From contig JAFRLH010000030.1 in assembly GCA_017431345.1 (NCBI GenBank), positions 49,014-113,013 on the forward strand: a stretch of 64,000 nucleotides of DNA. The letters run 5' to 3'. Positions within the stretch are counted from its first letter, which is position 1. Each line of letters starts with the position of its first letter. Under the pieces are notes generated by a model. It did not search any database. It was not told the origin of the DNA and was given only the letters and a program-made list of their open reading frames with translations. The translations under genes were made by a program, and so were the position numbers. Below are positions 1 to 9,365 of this stretch, piece by piece. The DNA is from Lachnospiraceae bacterium (GTDB taxonomy: Bacteria; Bacillota; Clostridia; Lachnospirales; Lachnospiraceae).

Positions 1-2
1 AA

Positions 3-329
3 CTGGTTCCGCAGATGAGGGCATGGCAGATGGGTTTCTTAAAAAGGAATTACAAGCACGTGATCGGCACGCTGATCATCCTTATCCTGATTGAGCTTGC
101 TGTTGTTTATTACATAACGACACAGTTCCATGAAAAGTATATCAGGAAAGACGAAGCAGTGGGACTGGTGCTTGAAAAAGAAGGCGTTGAGGAAGAAGAC
201 ATTTCCAATCTTAAAGTGAAGCTGAAGACGAAGAGCGGAGATGCGTGGTATGAGATCAGCTTTGAAAAAGAAGGCACAGACTGCAGCTATAAAATAGATG
301 CGGAAAGCGGGGAATTCCGGTCAGATTGA
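3..329 (+). CDS. PepSY-like membrane-anchored protein, possibly 5' partial
   Basis: Small protein with one N-terminal membrane segment (about residues 14-34 counted from the ATG at 15) and an acidic/basic outer domain that reads like a PepSY domain (tyrosine-containing, ending in a K-I-D-A-E-S-G-E-F strand typical of the fold). The frame stays open to the left edge of the window, so the true start may lie outside; ATG 15 and ATG 30 are alternatives. It ends 41 bases before the TRAP permease start and points the same way, so it may be cotranscribed. Its role is unknown; PepSY proteins are often peptidase inhibitors or sensory outer domains. The domain call is from appearance only. Confidence 0.5.
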   Translation: MVPQMRAWQMGFLKRNYKHVIGTLIILILIELAVVYYITTQFHEKYIRKDEAVGLVLEKEGVEEEDISNLKVKLKTKSGDAWYEISFEKEGTDCSYKIDAESGEFRSD

Positions 330-370
330 AGACCGGAATATCCGTGATCATAGAAAAAGGAGGATTTCAG

Positions 371-934
371 ATGAAAGCAGTAAGGTGGCTGGATGAGCAT
401 TTTGAAGAAGTCATTCTGGTGGTTCTTCTTATACTCATCGCCTGTATTGAACTGATACAGGTTATTTTCAGGAATATCAGCGCCGTGGAAGCATTGACAT
501 GGCCTGAGGAATTCTGTCGTTTCTGCTGGATATGGAGTGTGTTTATTTCACTCCCGTACACGATTCGTAAAGGCAGTATGCTCCGGGTAAATGTGCTGGT
601 GGACATGACGCCGATGGTAATCAGAAAGATCGTTAATATTGCGGTCGATCTGATCAACACCGTTGTGATGGCAGTTCTCCTGTATCATTCATGGAGTGTT
701 GTACAGGGCGTCAAAGAGACCGGAGAAGCATCCCCGGCCATGACGTGGCCTATGTGGATCATCTACATTGTCCTGCTCATTGGATTCGCACTTGGTGCGG
801 TGCGCGGGATCCAGATGGCGATCATCCATATCATGCACTTCGGTGAGAAAGAGCTTACCACACTTGAACAGACTATGGCTGACGCGGCTGAAGAAGCCGA
901 GGCCGGAAAAAGAGCGGAAGGAGGAAAGGCATAA
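371..934 (+). CDS. dctQ: TRAP transporter small permease (DctQ type)
   Basis: About 188 residues with four hydrophobic segments and the W-P-E-E-F-C-R motif seen in DctQ proteins after the second helix. It forms the small membrane subunit of a tripartite ATP-independent periplasmic transporter that imports organic acids with sodium. The open frame begins at 326, but the start is ATG 371 because AAAGGAGG lies just upstream at 357-364. The stop codon overlaps the start of the large permease by one base (TAATG), so translation is coupled. The C-terminus has an alanine/glutamate-rich tail. The family call is secure; the substrate is not known. Confidence 0.9.
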   Translation: MKAVRWLDEHFEEVILVVLLILIACIELIQVIFRNISAVEALTWPEEFCRFCWIWSVFISLPYTIRKGSMLRVNVLVDMTPMVIRKIVNIAVDLINTVVMAVLLYHSWSVVQGVKETGEASPAMTWPMWIIYIVLLIGFALGAVRGIQMAIIHIMHFGEKELTTLEQTMADAAEEAEAGKRAEGGKA

Positions 935-2226
935 TGGCATCAGCTGCATTACTTGTATTTGTTGTATTCCTGGTAGGCATTGCCGTTTCCATTCCGATCG
1001 GAACGTCAATGGTCCTTGGTTCTCTTGCACCCATTCTTCTTATGGGCAAGGGCGGTTCTATTGCCCAGGTGCTGAATAACACCTTCTCCGGCGCGAACTC
1101 CACGCCGATCCTTGCTGTTCCGCTGTTCATTCTGGGCGGCGTTATCATGGCAGAAGGCGGCATTTCCAAGAAGCTTTTCAACTTCTTCGCTTACTTTGTC
1201 GGCAGGCTTCCCGGCGGGGTTCCCTGTGCAGTTATTCTTACCTGCCTGTTCTACGGTGCTATTTCCGGTTCGGGTCCTGCTACCACCGCAGCTGTCGGTT
1301 CCATGTGTATTCCTTTCATGGTTTCCCTGGGATATGAAAAGAGGTGGAGCGCCGGTCTGATTGCCGTAGCCGGCGGCCTCGGAGTTATCATCCCGCCGTC
1401 GATTCCGTTCGTGCTGTATTCCCTCGCTACCGGTGTATCCACGGGCGCCCTTTTCCTGGGCGGTATTTTCCCGGGTATCCTGATCGGTCTGTTCATGATG
1501 GCCTATGCTGTTTTCTACTGCAAGACCAAAGGCGAGGACCGTGCACTTATCAATCAGAAGATGGCTGAGCTGAAAGGCAACGGATTCTGGGCACTGTTCA
1601 AGGAAAGCTTCTGGGCGCTTCTGTGCCCCATCATCGTTCTGGGCGGCATCTATGCCGGTTTTGTAACACCTACGGAAGCTGCGGTCGTGTCCGTGTTCTA
1701 TGCCCTGATCGTTTCCCTTTTCATCTATCGCTCGGTACATATTAAAGACCTCATCCCCATGCTTTGCTCCTCTGTCAAGACTTATGCCGGCCTGGCATTC
1801 GTGCTTGCCTTCGCGACAGCATTCGGACGTGTTCTTTCCCTTACCAAGGCAACTGCGACAGTTACCAATTTCCTGACCACCAACTTCCATACCAGCTGGA
1901 CGGTACTTACGGTTCTCGTTATCATCTTCCTGCTGCTCGGCATGGTCATGGATACCGGTCCCGCGATCATCATCCTTGCCCCCGTTCTGCTTCCTGCAGT
2001 ACAGGAGCTTGGCGTACACGATGTACACTTCGGTGTTATCCTGGTCTGCTGCCTGTCGATCGGTCTTGCAACACCGCCGTTCGGCCTGGATCTGTTCGTT
2101 GCCGGAAATCTTTCGGATGAGCCGCCTATGGGCGTTGCCAAAAGAGCGATTCCTTTCATTATCGCTTTCCTGATTGCGCTCTTCCTGATCACCTATGTAC
2201 AGTGGTTCTCCACTGCGCTGCTGTAA
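934..2226 (+). CDS. dctM: TRAP transporter large permease (DctM type)
   Basis: A 430-residue polytopic membrane protein with the features of DctM: an early G-x-P-I-G-T-S segment, the G-G-V-I-M-A-E-G-G-I motif, G-S-G-P-A-T-T-A-A-V-G, and F-V-T-P-T-E-A-A-V near residue 245. It is the transport channel of the TRAP system and works with the upstream DctQ and the downstream binding protein. Length matches the family (about 425-440). The one-base overlap with dctQ indicates a single transcript. Nothing in the sequence identifies the ligand beyond the usual organic acid, sialic acid or related compounds. Confidence 0.95.
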   Translation: MASAALLVFVVFLVGIAVSIPIGTSMVLGSLAPILLMGKGGSIAQVLNNTFSGANSTPILAVPLFILGGVIMAEGGISKKLFNFFAYFVGRLPGGVPCAVILTCLFYGAISGSGPATTAAVGSMCIPFMVSLGYEKRWSAGLIAVAGGLGVIIPPSIPFVLYSLATGVSTGALFLGGIFPGILIGLFMMAYAVFYCKTKGEDRALINQKMAELKGNGFWALFKESFWALLCPIIVLGGIYAGFVTPTEAAVVSVFYALIVSLFIYRSVHIKDLIPMLCSSVKTYAGLAFVLAFATAFGRVLSLTKATATVTNFLTTNFHTSWTVLTVLVIIFLLLGMVMDTGPAIIILAPVLLPAVQELGVHDVHFGVILVCCLSIGLATPPFGLDLFVAGNLSDEPPMGVAKRAIPFIIAFLIALFLITYVQWFSTALL

Positions 2227-2286
2227 GATGATGTTAACCGCCGGACAGGCGGATAGCATAAATACAATTCCAAGGAGGAATGTTTT

Positions 2287-3405
2287 ATGAAAAAGTTTCT
2301 CGCATTACTTTTGGCTGCAGCTATGGTAATGAGCCTGGCTGCCTGCGGCGGATCCTCAGCTCCTGCAGAGACTGAAGCTGCAGAGACTGAAGCTGCTGCC
2401 GAAGAAGCAGCCCCTGCTGAGACTGAAGCTGCTGAAGAAGCTGCTGAGCCCGCAGGTGACTATTCCGCTCTTGAACCCGTAGAACTGATCGGTGCTGACT
2501 CCACCGGTAAGGGTGCTGCAGGACAGATCTTTGGTGAGTATGTTGCCCAGCGTGTTGATGAGATCACCGGCGGACAGCTGACGATCGACTATCATCCCAA
2601 CGGCGACCTTGGCGGCGATGCCGACCTGATCCGTCAGGTACAGAGCAACGACATTCAGATCGTTGTCTGCCAGACCGCTCCCATTGTTTCCACGATCCCT
2701 GAGATGGCTGTTTTCGATCTGCCCATGGTATTCTCCAAATTCGACGGCGACAAGATCAACGAAGCTCTGAACGGCGAGAACGCTTTCACAGAGGCTCTTG
2801 GTGCAGCTTATGAAGCAAAGGGATTCCATCTGCTTGGCTTCCTGCAGAATGCTACCTATCGTCTGACCACTTCCAACAAGGCTCTGAATACCCTTGAGGA
2901 TTTCAAGGGCCTCCAGATCCGTACAATGGAGAATGCGAACCACATGGCATTCTGGCAGGCAATCGGCGCAGAGCCTACCCCTCTTGCATGGGCGGAAGTT
3001 TATGTTTCCCTTCAGAACAAGATGATCGATGCACAGGAAAATGCTGCTGATACCTGCGTAGGTGCAAACTTCCAGGAAGTTCAGAAGTATCTTGCCTGCA
3101 CGAACCACATCCTGTACTGCAACCAGATCTGCATCAACAAGGATGCCTATGAAGGCCTTGATCCTTTATACCAGGCTGCTCTTGATCAGGCTGTTACCGA
3201 AGCGATCGATTACATGCGTCCTCAGCTTGAGCAGATCGACACAGACAACAAGAAGATCCTTGCAGACGGCGGCATGGAGATCATCGAGTATGAAGATTCC
3301 TTCTTCGATGAAGTACTCGCTCTTGACGGTGTAAAGAAGGTTTATGAAGATATCGATAGCCAGACCAGTGGTCTTGGAACTACTCTGACTGAGGTTCTTC
3401 AGTAA
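2287..3405 (+). CDS. dctP: TRAP transporter substrate-binding lipoprotein (DctP type)
   Basis: A 372-residue solute-binding protein. The N-terminus is a lipoprotein signal with lipobox L-A-A-C (Cys20), followed by a low-complexity linker rich in Ala, Glu and Thr (about residues 25-58) that spaces the domain from the membrane. The DctP core contains the conserved region around residues 205-225 (G-L-Q-I-R-T-M-E-N, the arginine that binds the substrate carboxylate) and the Q-E-N-A segment near residue 255. GGAGGAAT precedes ATG 2287. It is third in the TRAP operon, and a strong terminator follows. It captures the ligand outside the membrane for DctQM. Confidence 0.93.
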   Translation: MKKFLALLLAAAMVMSLAACGGSSAPAETEAAETEAAAEEAAPAETEAAEEAAEPAGDYSALEPVELIGADSTGKGAAGQIFGEYVAQRVDEITGGQLTIDYHPNGDLGGDADLIRQVQSNDIQIVVCQTAPIVSTIPEMAVFDLPMVFSKFDGDKINEALNGENAFTEALGAAYEAKGFHLLGFLQNATYRLTTSNKALNTLEDFKGLQIRTMENANHMAFWQAIGAEPTPLAWAEVYVSLQNKMIDAQENAADTCVGANFQEVQKYLACTNHILYCNQICINKDAYEGLDPLYQAALDQAVTEAIDYMRPQLEQIDTDNKKILADGGMEIIEYEDSFFDEVLALDGVKKVYEDIDSQTSGLGTTLTEVLQ

Positions 3406-3439
3406 TCATCTGCGGCTTAAGGAAATGATTGATTGGAAG

Positions 3440-3466
3440 GGCACCGGAGCGATCCGGTGCCTTTTT
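3440..3466 (+). terminator. Intrinsic terminator of the TRAP operon
   Basis: A perfect 9-bp stem (GGCACCGGA / TCCGGTGCC) with a GCGA loop is followed by five T. It lies 35 bases after the dctP stop. Confidence 0.93.
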
Positions 3467-3501
3467 ATATGCGTACTGCCTTTTAATTACTGAAAAAAAT
3501 A

Positions 3502-3531
3502 TTTCCACATTTCTATGTTCTCTGGTATAAT
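3502..3531 (+). promoter_or_regulatory. Probable promoter of pta
   Basis: TATAAT at 3526-3531 is preceded by TGG, an extended -10. The -35 region (TTTCCA or TTCCAC near 3502-3508) is poor, as is common for extended -10 promoters. It lies about 57 bases upstream of the pta start. Confidence 0.55.
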
Positions 3532-3587
3532 TATACAGAACATAAACGGATGCGATAAATGTCCGCATCCGAAAAGGAGGTTAAAGC

Positions 3588-4598
3588 ATGTTTGATAAGC
3601 TGATCGCGAAAGTAAAGGCGGAACCCAAAACGATTGTATTTACGGAAGGTACTGATGCGAGAATTCTCTCCGCAGCTGCCAGGCTTCTTGAAGAAGAGCT
3701 GATGGGCGTTGTCCTCGTCGGAAACGTGGACGATGTGAAGAAAGCTGCTGCAGAAGGCGGATTCAATGTAGAGAAGGCACAGATCCTTGATCCGGCAACC
3801 TATCCCGGTATGGACGAGATGGTCTCCACCATGGTCGCTCTGCGCAAAGGCAAAATGACTGAAGAGCAGTGCCGTGATGCGCTTTCAAAGGGCAACTATT
3901 TCGGAACCATGCTGGTCAAGATGGGGATCGCGGACTGCCTGCTTGGCGGTGCGACTTATTCTACAGCCGACACCATCCGTCCCGCTCTGCAGCTCGTAAA
4001 GACAAAGCCCGACGCACATCTGGTATCTTCCTGCTTCATTCTTACCCGTGAGACCGGCGATGAGAATCTCCGCACGATCTGCATGGGCGACTGTGCTGTA
4101 AACCTGGATTATCAGGACAGCGTTGACAAGGAAGGCAATGTAACTTATTCAGGTGCTCAGAAGCTGGCGGAAGTCGTTACCGAGGCTGCAAAGTGTGCAC
4201 AGACATTCGGCATTGATCCGAAGGTCGCCGTCCTTTCCTTCTCCACGAAGGGATCCGGCAAGGGCGCTACCGTTGCGCTTTCCCAGGAAGCTACAAAGAT
4301 CGCCAAGGAGCTGAATCCTGATCTTGCGATCGACGGCGAAATGCAGTTCGACGCCGCTGTATCCCCTACAGTCGGTCAGCTGAAGTTCCCGGGATCTCCG
4401 GTCGCAGGTTATGCCAACACCTTTATCTTCCCCTGCATCGAAGCAGGAAACATCGGCTACAAGATCGCACAGCGTCTGGGCGGCTATGCGGCCTATGGCC
4501 CGATCCTTCTCGGACTGAATGCACCGATCAACGATCTGTCCCGCGGATGCGACGCTGAGGAAGTTTACAGGATGTCCATCATCACGGCAGCGCTGTAA
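3588..4598 (+). CDS. pta: Phosphate acetyltransferase
   Basis: A 336-residue phosphotransacetylase that interconverts acetyl-CoA and acetyl phosphate in the cytoplasm, the first step of acetate and ATP formation in fermentation. Family signatures include F-T-E-G-T-D-A-R near the N-terminus, the S-F-S-T-K-G-S-G-K-G loop around residue 219, the D-G-E-M-Q-F-D-A-A segment, and the C-terminal P-C-I-E-A-G-N-I-G-Y-K motif. Length equals the usual short form. AAGGAGG precedes the ATG. It stands alone between two terminators; no acetate kinase gene is adjacent, which is the usual partner. Confidence 0.96.
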   Translation: MFDKLIAKVKAEPKTIVFTEGTDARILSAAARLLEEELMGVVLVGNVDDVKKAAAEGGFNVEKAQILDPATYPGMDEMVSTMVALRKGKMTEEQCRDALSKGNYFGTMLVKMGIADCLLGGATYSTADTIRPALQLVKTKPDAHLVSSCFILTRETGDENLRTICMGDCAVNLDYQDSVDKEGNVTYSGAQKLAEVVTEAAKCAQTFGIDPKVAVLSFSTKGSGKGATVALSQEATKIAKELNPDLAIDGEMQFDAAVSPTVGQLKFPGSPVAGYANTFIFPCIEAGNIGYKIAQRLGGYAAYGPILLGLNAPINDLSRGCDAEEVYRMSIITAAL

Positions 4599-4620
4599 TT
4601 GCAGATTTGATAAGGTATAC

Positions 4621-4652
4621 AAAAAGAAGTCCCATCTCGGGACTTCTTTTTG
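4621..4652 (+). terminator. Terminator after pta
   Basis: A 13-bp stem (AAAAAGAAGTCCC / GGGACTTCTTTTT) with an ATCTC loop. Its A- and T-rich ends let it work in both directions; the next gene on the minus strand converges on it. Confidence 0.9.
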
Positions 4653-4725
4653 TATGAGCAGTCCGGAATATGTCTGCCGGACCGGTTATTTGGCGGCTTA
4701 CGGCCATCGAACAGAAAAGCCGCAG

Positions 4726-5133
4726 CTATACACCGAACAGAATTTTCGTTATTTTTCCGCCTTTTTTATAGTAGATATATACCGCAATGAAATTTCTCTT
4801 TTTGAGCTTTTTCAGAGCAGCTTTCTTTGTCATCTTCTTTGTCTTTCCGGTTTCTGAATTGACTAATTTTCTGTATTTGGTTTTGCTGGTGACCTTGAAG
4901 GTATGCCAGCCGCACGGCTGCAGCTCATAAGTCGACAGGCTTCGGTTGCTTCCATAGATCTTGACTTTCTTGCCTTTGACATTGACTTTTTTAATATTCT
5001 GGCTTTCGTACAGCGTGGTATACGTTTTTGCCGCATAAGTTGTCTTCGGGATGCTGACCGTCAGAAAGGCTGCCGCGGCGAGTATCATAAATAAGCCGAT
5101 GAGTTTCGGGATGAAAGATCTTGTACTTTTCAT
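4726..5133 (-). CDS. Small secreted basic protein of unknown function
   Basis: A 135-residue protein with an N-terminal signal peptide: basic start, hydrophobic core at about residues 10-26, and a likely cleavage after T-T-Y-A-A near residue 35. The mature part is lysine-rich and predicted to be mostly beta strand, with no family that I recognise. A GGAGGCACAG ribosome site precedes the ATG. It is probably exported to the cell surface. It converges with pta and stands alone. Confidence 0.65.
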   Translation of the reverse strand: MKSTRSFIPKLIGLFMILAAAAFLTVSIPKTTYAAKTYTTLYESQNIKKVNVKGKKVKIYGSNRSLSTYELQPCGWHTFKVTSKTKYRKLVNSETGKTKKMTKKAALKKLKKRNFIAVYIYYKKGGKITKILFGV

Positions 5134-5370
5134 AAATCTGTGCCTCCTTTTATTTATTTACGGTATCAGTATGACAGATGCGCCGCTTCCTGTCAATATG
5201 AAAAAAAGAAGCTGCGCGTTTTCGCGAAATCTTGATTTCCGGGCTGCTTCCGGTATATACTTGTCTTTACTTTTTAAGTGCAGCGAAAATGCCTGCCTGC
5301 AGGAGCATTTTCACAAACGTCGGTGAAAGAACCTGTTCTTTCATACTGTGTCTTTGGGAGTGGATCGGTC

Positions 5371-5883
5371 TTGGCAGTATCGCATCTTATTATCATCGGA
5401 AATATCATTTCCTTTATCGCCGCCCTGTTCATGTTCGCAAGCGGCTGGACAAAGGACAGGGACAGGACCTTCCTTTACCAGATCCTGGAAAATCTGGTGC
5501 TCTGTGCCGCGAATGCCTGCTTCCGGTCCTGGGCAGGTATCTCCACACTGCTTTTGTCCGGCGTCAGAAATTTTCTGGTGATGAAAGAACGTTACACGAA
5601 GAAGCAGATGTATGTCTTCGTGATCCTGATCATCGTGATCGGCATTGCAATAAACAACAGAGGGCTTGTCGGTCTTCTGCCGGTCGCTGCCACAGTGCAG
5701 CTTTCCATCTGCAATCAGTATGCAAAAACACTGATCCAGCACAAGCTGTCACTCTTTATCAATACAGCAGTCTGGCTGGTCTATGATCTGTGTATTCTGG
5801 ATATTTCCTCCACCGTCGCCCAGACGGTCATGTGCATATTGACAGCGGTGACGATTGTAAGACTGAAGAAATCCGGGGAATGA
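5371..5883 (+). CDS. YgjV-like inner membrane protein
   Basis: A membrane protein with about five or six helices in pairs, in the style of the YgjV family (two PQ-loop/SWEET-like halves); function unknown. The frame is open from 5278, but the upstream part is not hydrophobic and not family-like. TTG 5371, with GGGAG at 5356-5360, gives a 170-residue protein starting directly before the first helix and is the best start. ATG 5278 would add 31 residues. A hairpin terminator follows directly. Confidence 0.6.
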   Translation: MAVSHLIIIGNIISFIAALFMFASGWTKDRDRTFLYQILENLVLCAANACFRSWAGISTLLLSGVRNFLVMKERYTKKQMYVFVILIIVIGIAINNRGLVGLLPVAATVQLSICNQYAKTLIQHKLSLFINTAVWLVYDLCILDISSTVAQTVMCILTAVTIVRLKKSGE

Positions 5884-5912
5884 AAAAGGAGGCAGGGATC
5901 TGTCTCCTTTTT
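5883..5912 (+). terminator. Terminator after the YgjV-like gene
   Basis: AAAAAGGAG pairs with CTCCTTTTT across a short interior; the T-rich arm serves as the T tract. Confidence 0.7.
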
Positions 5913-6057
5913 CTTTTGAAAAAATACAATGGAACCGTCTCTCGATTTTTATTTTCTACAAAACAAAGGTCATTTATTTATCGAAAATTTAATTAAAATA
6001 ACATCATAAACTTCCCGGCCGGAAGATAAAACATCAAAAGCCTAAGGAGATAAAGAC

Positions 6058-7173
6058 ATGTATTTCAAGAGAATGAAGATCGAACAGGAATCCCCCGAAG
6101 AATTCGGATATGGCAACATCAAATATAACCTTACCGAGAGCTCCACGACCGACAAGACCATGAAGGATGTAGGCATTGTTCTCCCCGAAGATACGCTTCT
6201 CTGCTATGGAGATCACTACGGAAATGAGAAACTGAGAGAACTGCTTGCAAAGGAATACGGTGTCAGCAAGGATAACATCATCATCACCGTCGGCGCATGC
6301 ATGGCTGTTTTCACCATCTACAGTGCTCTTCTGAACCCCGGCGATCATGTGATCGTCATGCATCCGAACTATCCCGCAGATATCGATATCACCCATTCCC
6401 TCGGCTGCAACACTGAGTATTACAGACTGAAGCAGGAGAACGGCTTCAAATTCGACGTGGACGAACTGGCTTCCATGATCAAGCCCGAGACAAAACTTGT
6501 CAATATCACCTATCCGCATAATCCCACCGGCACTGTGATCAGTGAAGCGGATCTTCGGAAGATCGTAAAGATCTGTGAAGAGAAGAAGATCCATATTCTG
6601 GTAGACGAGACCTACGGCGACCTGACAGTCGGTCCCAGAACGACTCCCCGCGCAGCGTCCTTAAGCCCTTATGCTATCAGTATCGAATCTCTTTCCAAGG
6701 CGATCGGTGTTCCCGGGATCCGTACCGGATGGATCGCATCGGGAGATGATGAACTGATCATGAAACTCATCGCTGCCAAGGAGCAGATCTGCATCTGCGG
6801 TTCTGTTGTGGATGAAGAGTGTGCTTATCAGGTGCTTTCCAGAAGAGAAGAACTGATGGCTCCCATCAAGGAAGATATCGCTGTCAAATTTGCTATTGTA
6901 AAGGAATTCATGGCCAGCCAGGATGTGCTTGACTGGGTAGAGCCCGAAGGCGGCGTGGTATGCTTCCCCTGGATCAAACCGGAGATCGACCTGGATGTTG
7001 AAGAGTATCACAAGGTGCTCAATGAGAAGTACGGCGTATTTATCGGCCCCGGCCACTGGTTCGATTTTGATGACCGCCATTTCCGTGTAGGTTATGCATG
7101 GCCGTCCGTAGAGGAACTGAAAGCTGGTCTGCAGGGCCTGGTGGATGCCGTTAAAGATGTCAGAAAGAACTGA
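6058..7173 (+). CDS. Class I/II pyridoxal-phosphate aminotransferase
   Basis: A 371-residue fold-type I aminotransferase. Visible signatures are Y-P-H-N-P-T-G-T near residue 158, D-E-T-Y-G-D near residue 184 (the aspartate that binds the pyridine nitrogen), and S-L-S-K with the PLP lysine at residue 214, followed by G-V-P-G-I-R-T-G-W. It transfers an amino group between an amino acid and a 2-oxo acid in the cytoplasm. TAAGGAG lies before ATG 6058. It is the first gene of a probable operon with an amino-acid racemase, a homoserine-dehydrogenase-like enzyme and a sodium/proton antiporter, so the donor is probably the amino acid handled there. The specific substrate cannot be read from sequence. 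Confidence 0.85.
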   Translation: MYFKRMKIEQESPEEFGYGNIKYNLTESSTTDKTMKDVGIVLPEDTLLCYGDHYGNEKLRELLAKEYGVSKDNIIITVGACMAVFTIYSALLNPGDHVIVMHPNYPADIDITHSLGCNTEYYRLKQENGFKFDVDELASMIKPETKLVNITYPHNPTGTVISEADLRKIVKICEEKKIHILVDETYGDLTVGPRTTPRAASLSPYAISIESLSKAIGVPGIRTGWIASGDDELIMKLIAAKEQICICGSVVDEECAYQVLSRREELMAPIKEDIAVKFAIVKEFMASQDVLDWVEPEGGVVCFPWIKPEIDLDVEEYHKVLNEKYGVFIGPGHWFDFDDRHFRVGYAWPSVEELKAGLQGLVDAVKDVRKN

Positions 7174-7205
7174 TTATATGAGTACTGACCGTGCGGCAGA
7201 TAATC

Positions 7206-8324
7206 ATGAATAAGACAGAACAATATCCCGTTCTGGAAATACACGGGGATATTATTAAACAAAACGCGCAGGTGCTCCTGAACGAGTGCCGTAGCATCGG
7301 AATCGAGCCCTGCGCTGTTGTGAAAGGTTTCTGCAATCTGATGCCCATCACGAAAGAACTTTGCAGGGCAGGATTCAAAGAAGCTGCCAGTTCCCGGGTC
7401 GCTCACTTAAAAGAGATCCGGGAAGCAGGCCTTCCTGTTTCCACACTGCTCCTCCGTATCCCGATGGCATGTGAGATCCCGGATGTTGTCCGGTACTGTG
7501 ATGCAGCACTTGTATCGGAACCGGAAACCATACGGCAGCTGGATCAGGAAGCGGCGGCGCAGAAAAAGCTCTTGAACGTGATCCTGATGCGTGATCTGGG
7601 TGACTTAAGAGAAGGAATCTTTGACCGGGAGACATTTGTCAGAACCGCGGTATGGATCGAAGAGGACCTGGAACATCTTCATCTGAAGGGAATCGGCACG
7701 AATCTGACCTGCTACGGTTCAGTGATGCCGACAGAGAAGAATCTTGGCGAACTCTGTGAGAACGCAAAGCAGATCGAGCAGCTGATCGGAAGAAAACTGG
7801 AAGTTGTCTCCGGCGGCAACACTTCAAGCCTGCCGCTGGTGCTGCAAAGACGGATGCCGGAAGGCATCAATCATCTTCGCATCGGGGAAGCGCTGATCGT
7901 TCCATGGGATCTTTTTTACACCTGGAAATGTCCGCGGGAGGATATGTCCAACGCGGCTCTGATCCTGAAAGCCCAGATCGTCGAGTGCGGTGAGAAGCCT
8001 ACGATGCCTGTCGGTGAGCAGGGAATCAACTGCTTCGGATCCTACAGGACATATGAGGATCACGGAATCAGAAAAAGAGCCATCGTCGCCATCGGCGAGT
8101 ATGATATGGGAAACTATGAGAAACTCGTTCCCGTGGATCCGGGCGTGAAAGTGCTGGGCGCCAGCAGCGATCATACGATCGTTGATATCCATGACAGCGC
8201 GCGGGAGTATCATCTCGGAGATGTTATGTCGTTCGAACTCCGGTATCAGTCGATGCTCTTTACAACTGCCAACCCGCTGGTTAGAAAAGTCTGTGCGGGA
8301 CAGGAAGGACAGGAAGATGAATAA
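7206..8324 (+). CDS. orr: Alanine/ornithine racemase family PLP enzyme
   Basis: About 372 residues with the N-terminal TIM-barrel fold of alanine racemase. The PLP lysine is residue 40 in A-V-V-K-G-F, and the phosphate-binding S-G-G-N-T-S-S-L motif lies near residue 201, typical of the alanine/ornithine racemase subfamily that includes ornithine racemase (Orr). It interconverts L- and D-amino acids. No good ribosome site is visible: ATG 7206 is used here, and GTG 7191 is an alternative. It overlaps the next gene by 8 bases. An archaeal-type ornithine cyclodeaminase-like gene three genes on supports ornithine as substrate, but that is inference. Confidence 0.72.
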   Translation: MNKTEQYPVLEIHGDIIKQNAQVLLNECRSIGIEPCAVVKGFCNLMPITKELCRAGFKEAASSRVAHLKEIREAGLPVSTLLLRIPMACEIPDVVRYCDAALVSEPETIRQLDQEAAAQKKLLNVILMRDLGDLREGIFDRETFVRTAVWIEEDLEHLHLKGIGTNLTCYGSVMPTEKNLGELCENAKQIEQLIGRKLEVVSGGNTSSLPLVLQRRMPEGINHLRIGEALIVPWDLFYTWKCPREDMSNAALILKAQIVECGEKPTMPVGEQGINCFGSYRTYEDHGIRKRAIVAIGEYDMGNYEKLVPVDPGVKVLGASSDHTIVDIHDSAREYHLGDVMSFELRYQSMLFTTANPLVRKVCAGQEGQEDE

Positions 8325-9351
8325 AACCTTGAAACTGTGCTTCATCGGTTTTGGGAACGTCGGACAGAAATTCAGCAGGCTGCTGCTGGAGAAAGAGGAG
8401 TGGTTAAAGAGCAGGTTCAGCTGCCGGGTAATCGTGACGGGGATTGCCGGAAGATCAAAGGGCAGTCTGGTCAATACGGGGGGACTTGATCTGACAGCTG
8501 TCCTTTCCATGACAGAGCAGGCGGGACATTTCGATCCGGACTCTCCGGACTTCTTTACAGGAACGCCGGAGGCGCTGATGGATGCATCAGAGGCGGACGT
8601 TCTGGTGGAAATGAGCACACTGTCCATCAGGGACGGACTGCCGGCAGCGGATTATATGAGATACGCATTTCGCCATGGAATGCATGTAATTACGGCAAAT
8701 AAAGGACCGGAGGCATGGTACTATAATGAACTGAAGGATCTGGCAGCGGATAACGGTGTGCAGTTCCTCTATGAGACCATTGTGCTGGACGGAACGCCGA
8801 CATTCAATCTGATGACGGAGACCCTGCACGGGAACGCGCTCTCCGGTATTGCAGGGATTCTGAACGGAACCTCAAACTATGTTCTGAAGCTGCTGGAGGA
8901 AGGAAGATCCTACGAGGAAGCGATCCGGGCGGCGCAGGAGATCGGGCTGGCAGAGGCAGACCCGTCCATGGATATTGACGGATGGGACGGCGCAGCCAAG
9001 ATCTGCGCGATGGCAAACATTCTGATGGATGCGCATATCACGCCGGAAGATGTTTCCGTGGAAAGCGTCCGGAGCGTGACGGCGGAGGCACTGAAAAGAG
9101 CGAGATCCCGCGGAAAGTGCATCAAATATATCTGCCGGGCGAAGCGCGCGGGAGACAAAGTCCTGGCTTCCGTGAGACCGGAAGAGCTGCCTCGGGAGCA
9201 TGCATACAATTCCGTAAACGGCACATCCGCTGTTTTCACTCTGTACACGGATCTTGCAGGAGAACTGACCGTGATCCAGACAGATCCGGGTCTTCTGCAG
9301 ACAGCGTACGGTATATACAGCGATCTGATCACACTGATGAAAAGGATTTGA
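8317..9351 (+). CDS. Homoserine-dehydrogenase-like oxidoreductase
   Basis: A 344-residue NAD(P)-dependent enzyme: Rossmann motif G-F-G-N-V-G at about residues 9-14, the A-N-K-G-P motif with the catalytic lysine at residue 129, and N-G-T-S-N-Y-V-L for substrate binding. It lacks the C-terminal ACT domain found in many biosynthetic homoserine dehydrogenases, so it is probably not feedback-regulated by threonine. ATG 8317 overlaps the end of the racemase gene by 8 bases; the frame is open further upstream but AGGAAGGACAGGAAG points to this start. Its company (racemase, transporter, cyclodeaminase) suggests a catabolic role on homoserine or a related 4-hydroxy amino acid rather than methionine/threonine synthesis. 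Confidence 0.78.
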   Translation: MNKTLKLCFIGFGNVGQKFSRLLLEKEEWLKSRFSCRVIVTGIAGRSKGSLVNTGGLDLTAVLSMTEQAGHFDPDSPDFFTGTPEALMDASEADVLVEMSTLSIRDGLPAADYMRYAFRHGMHVITANKGPEAWYYNELKDLAADNGVQFLYETIVLDGTPTFNLMTETLHGNALSGIAGILNGTSNYVLKLLEEGRSYEEAIRAAQEIGLAEADPSMDIDGWDGAAKICAMANILMDAHITPEDVSVESVRSVTAEALKRARSRGKCIKYICRAKRAGDKVLASVRPEELPREHAYNSVNGTSAVFTLYTDLAGELTVIQTDPGLLQTAYGIYSDLITLMKRI

Positions 9352-9365
9352 AAAGGGGGAAGAAA

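Noticed and set aside
1006-2259. A 417-codon minus-strand open frame opposite dctM
   Set aside because: It is the complement of a clear TRAP permease, is rich in His, Arg and Gln, and has no recognisable domain.
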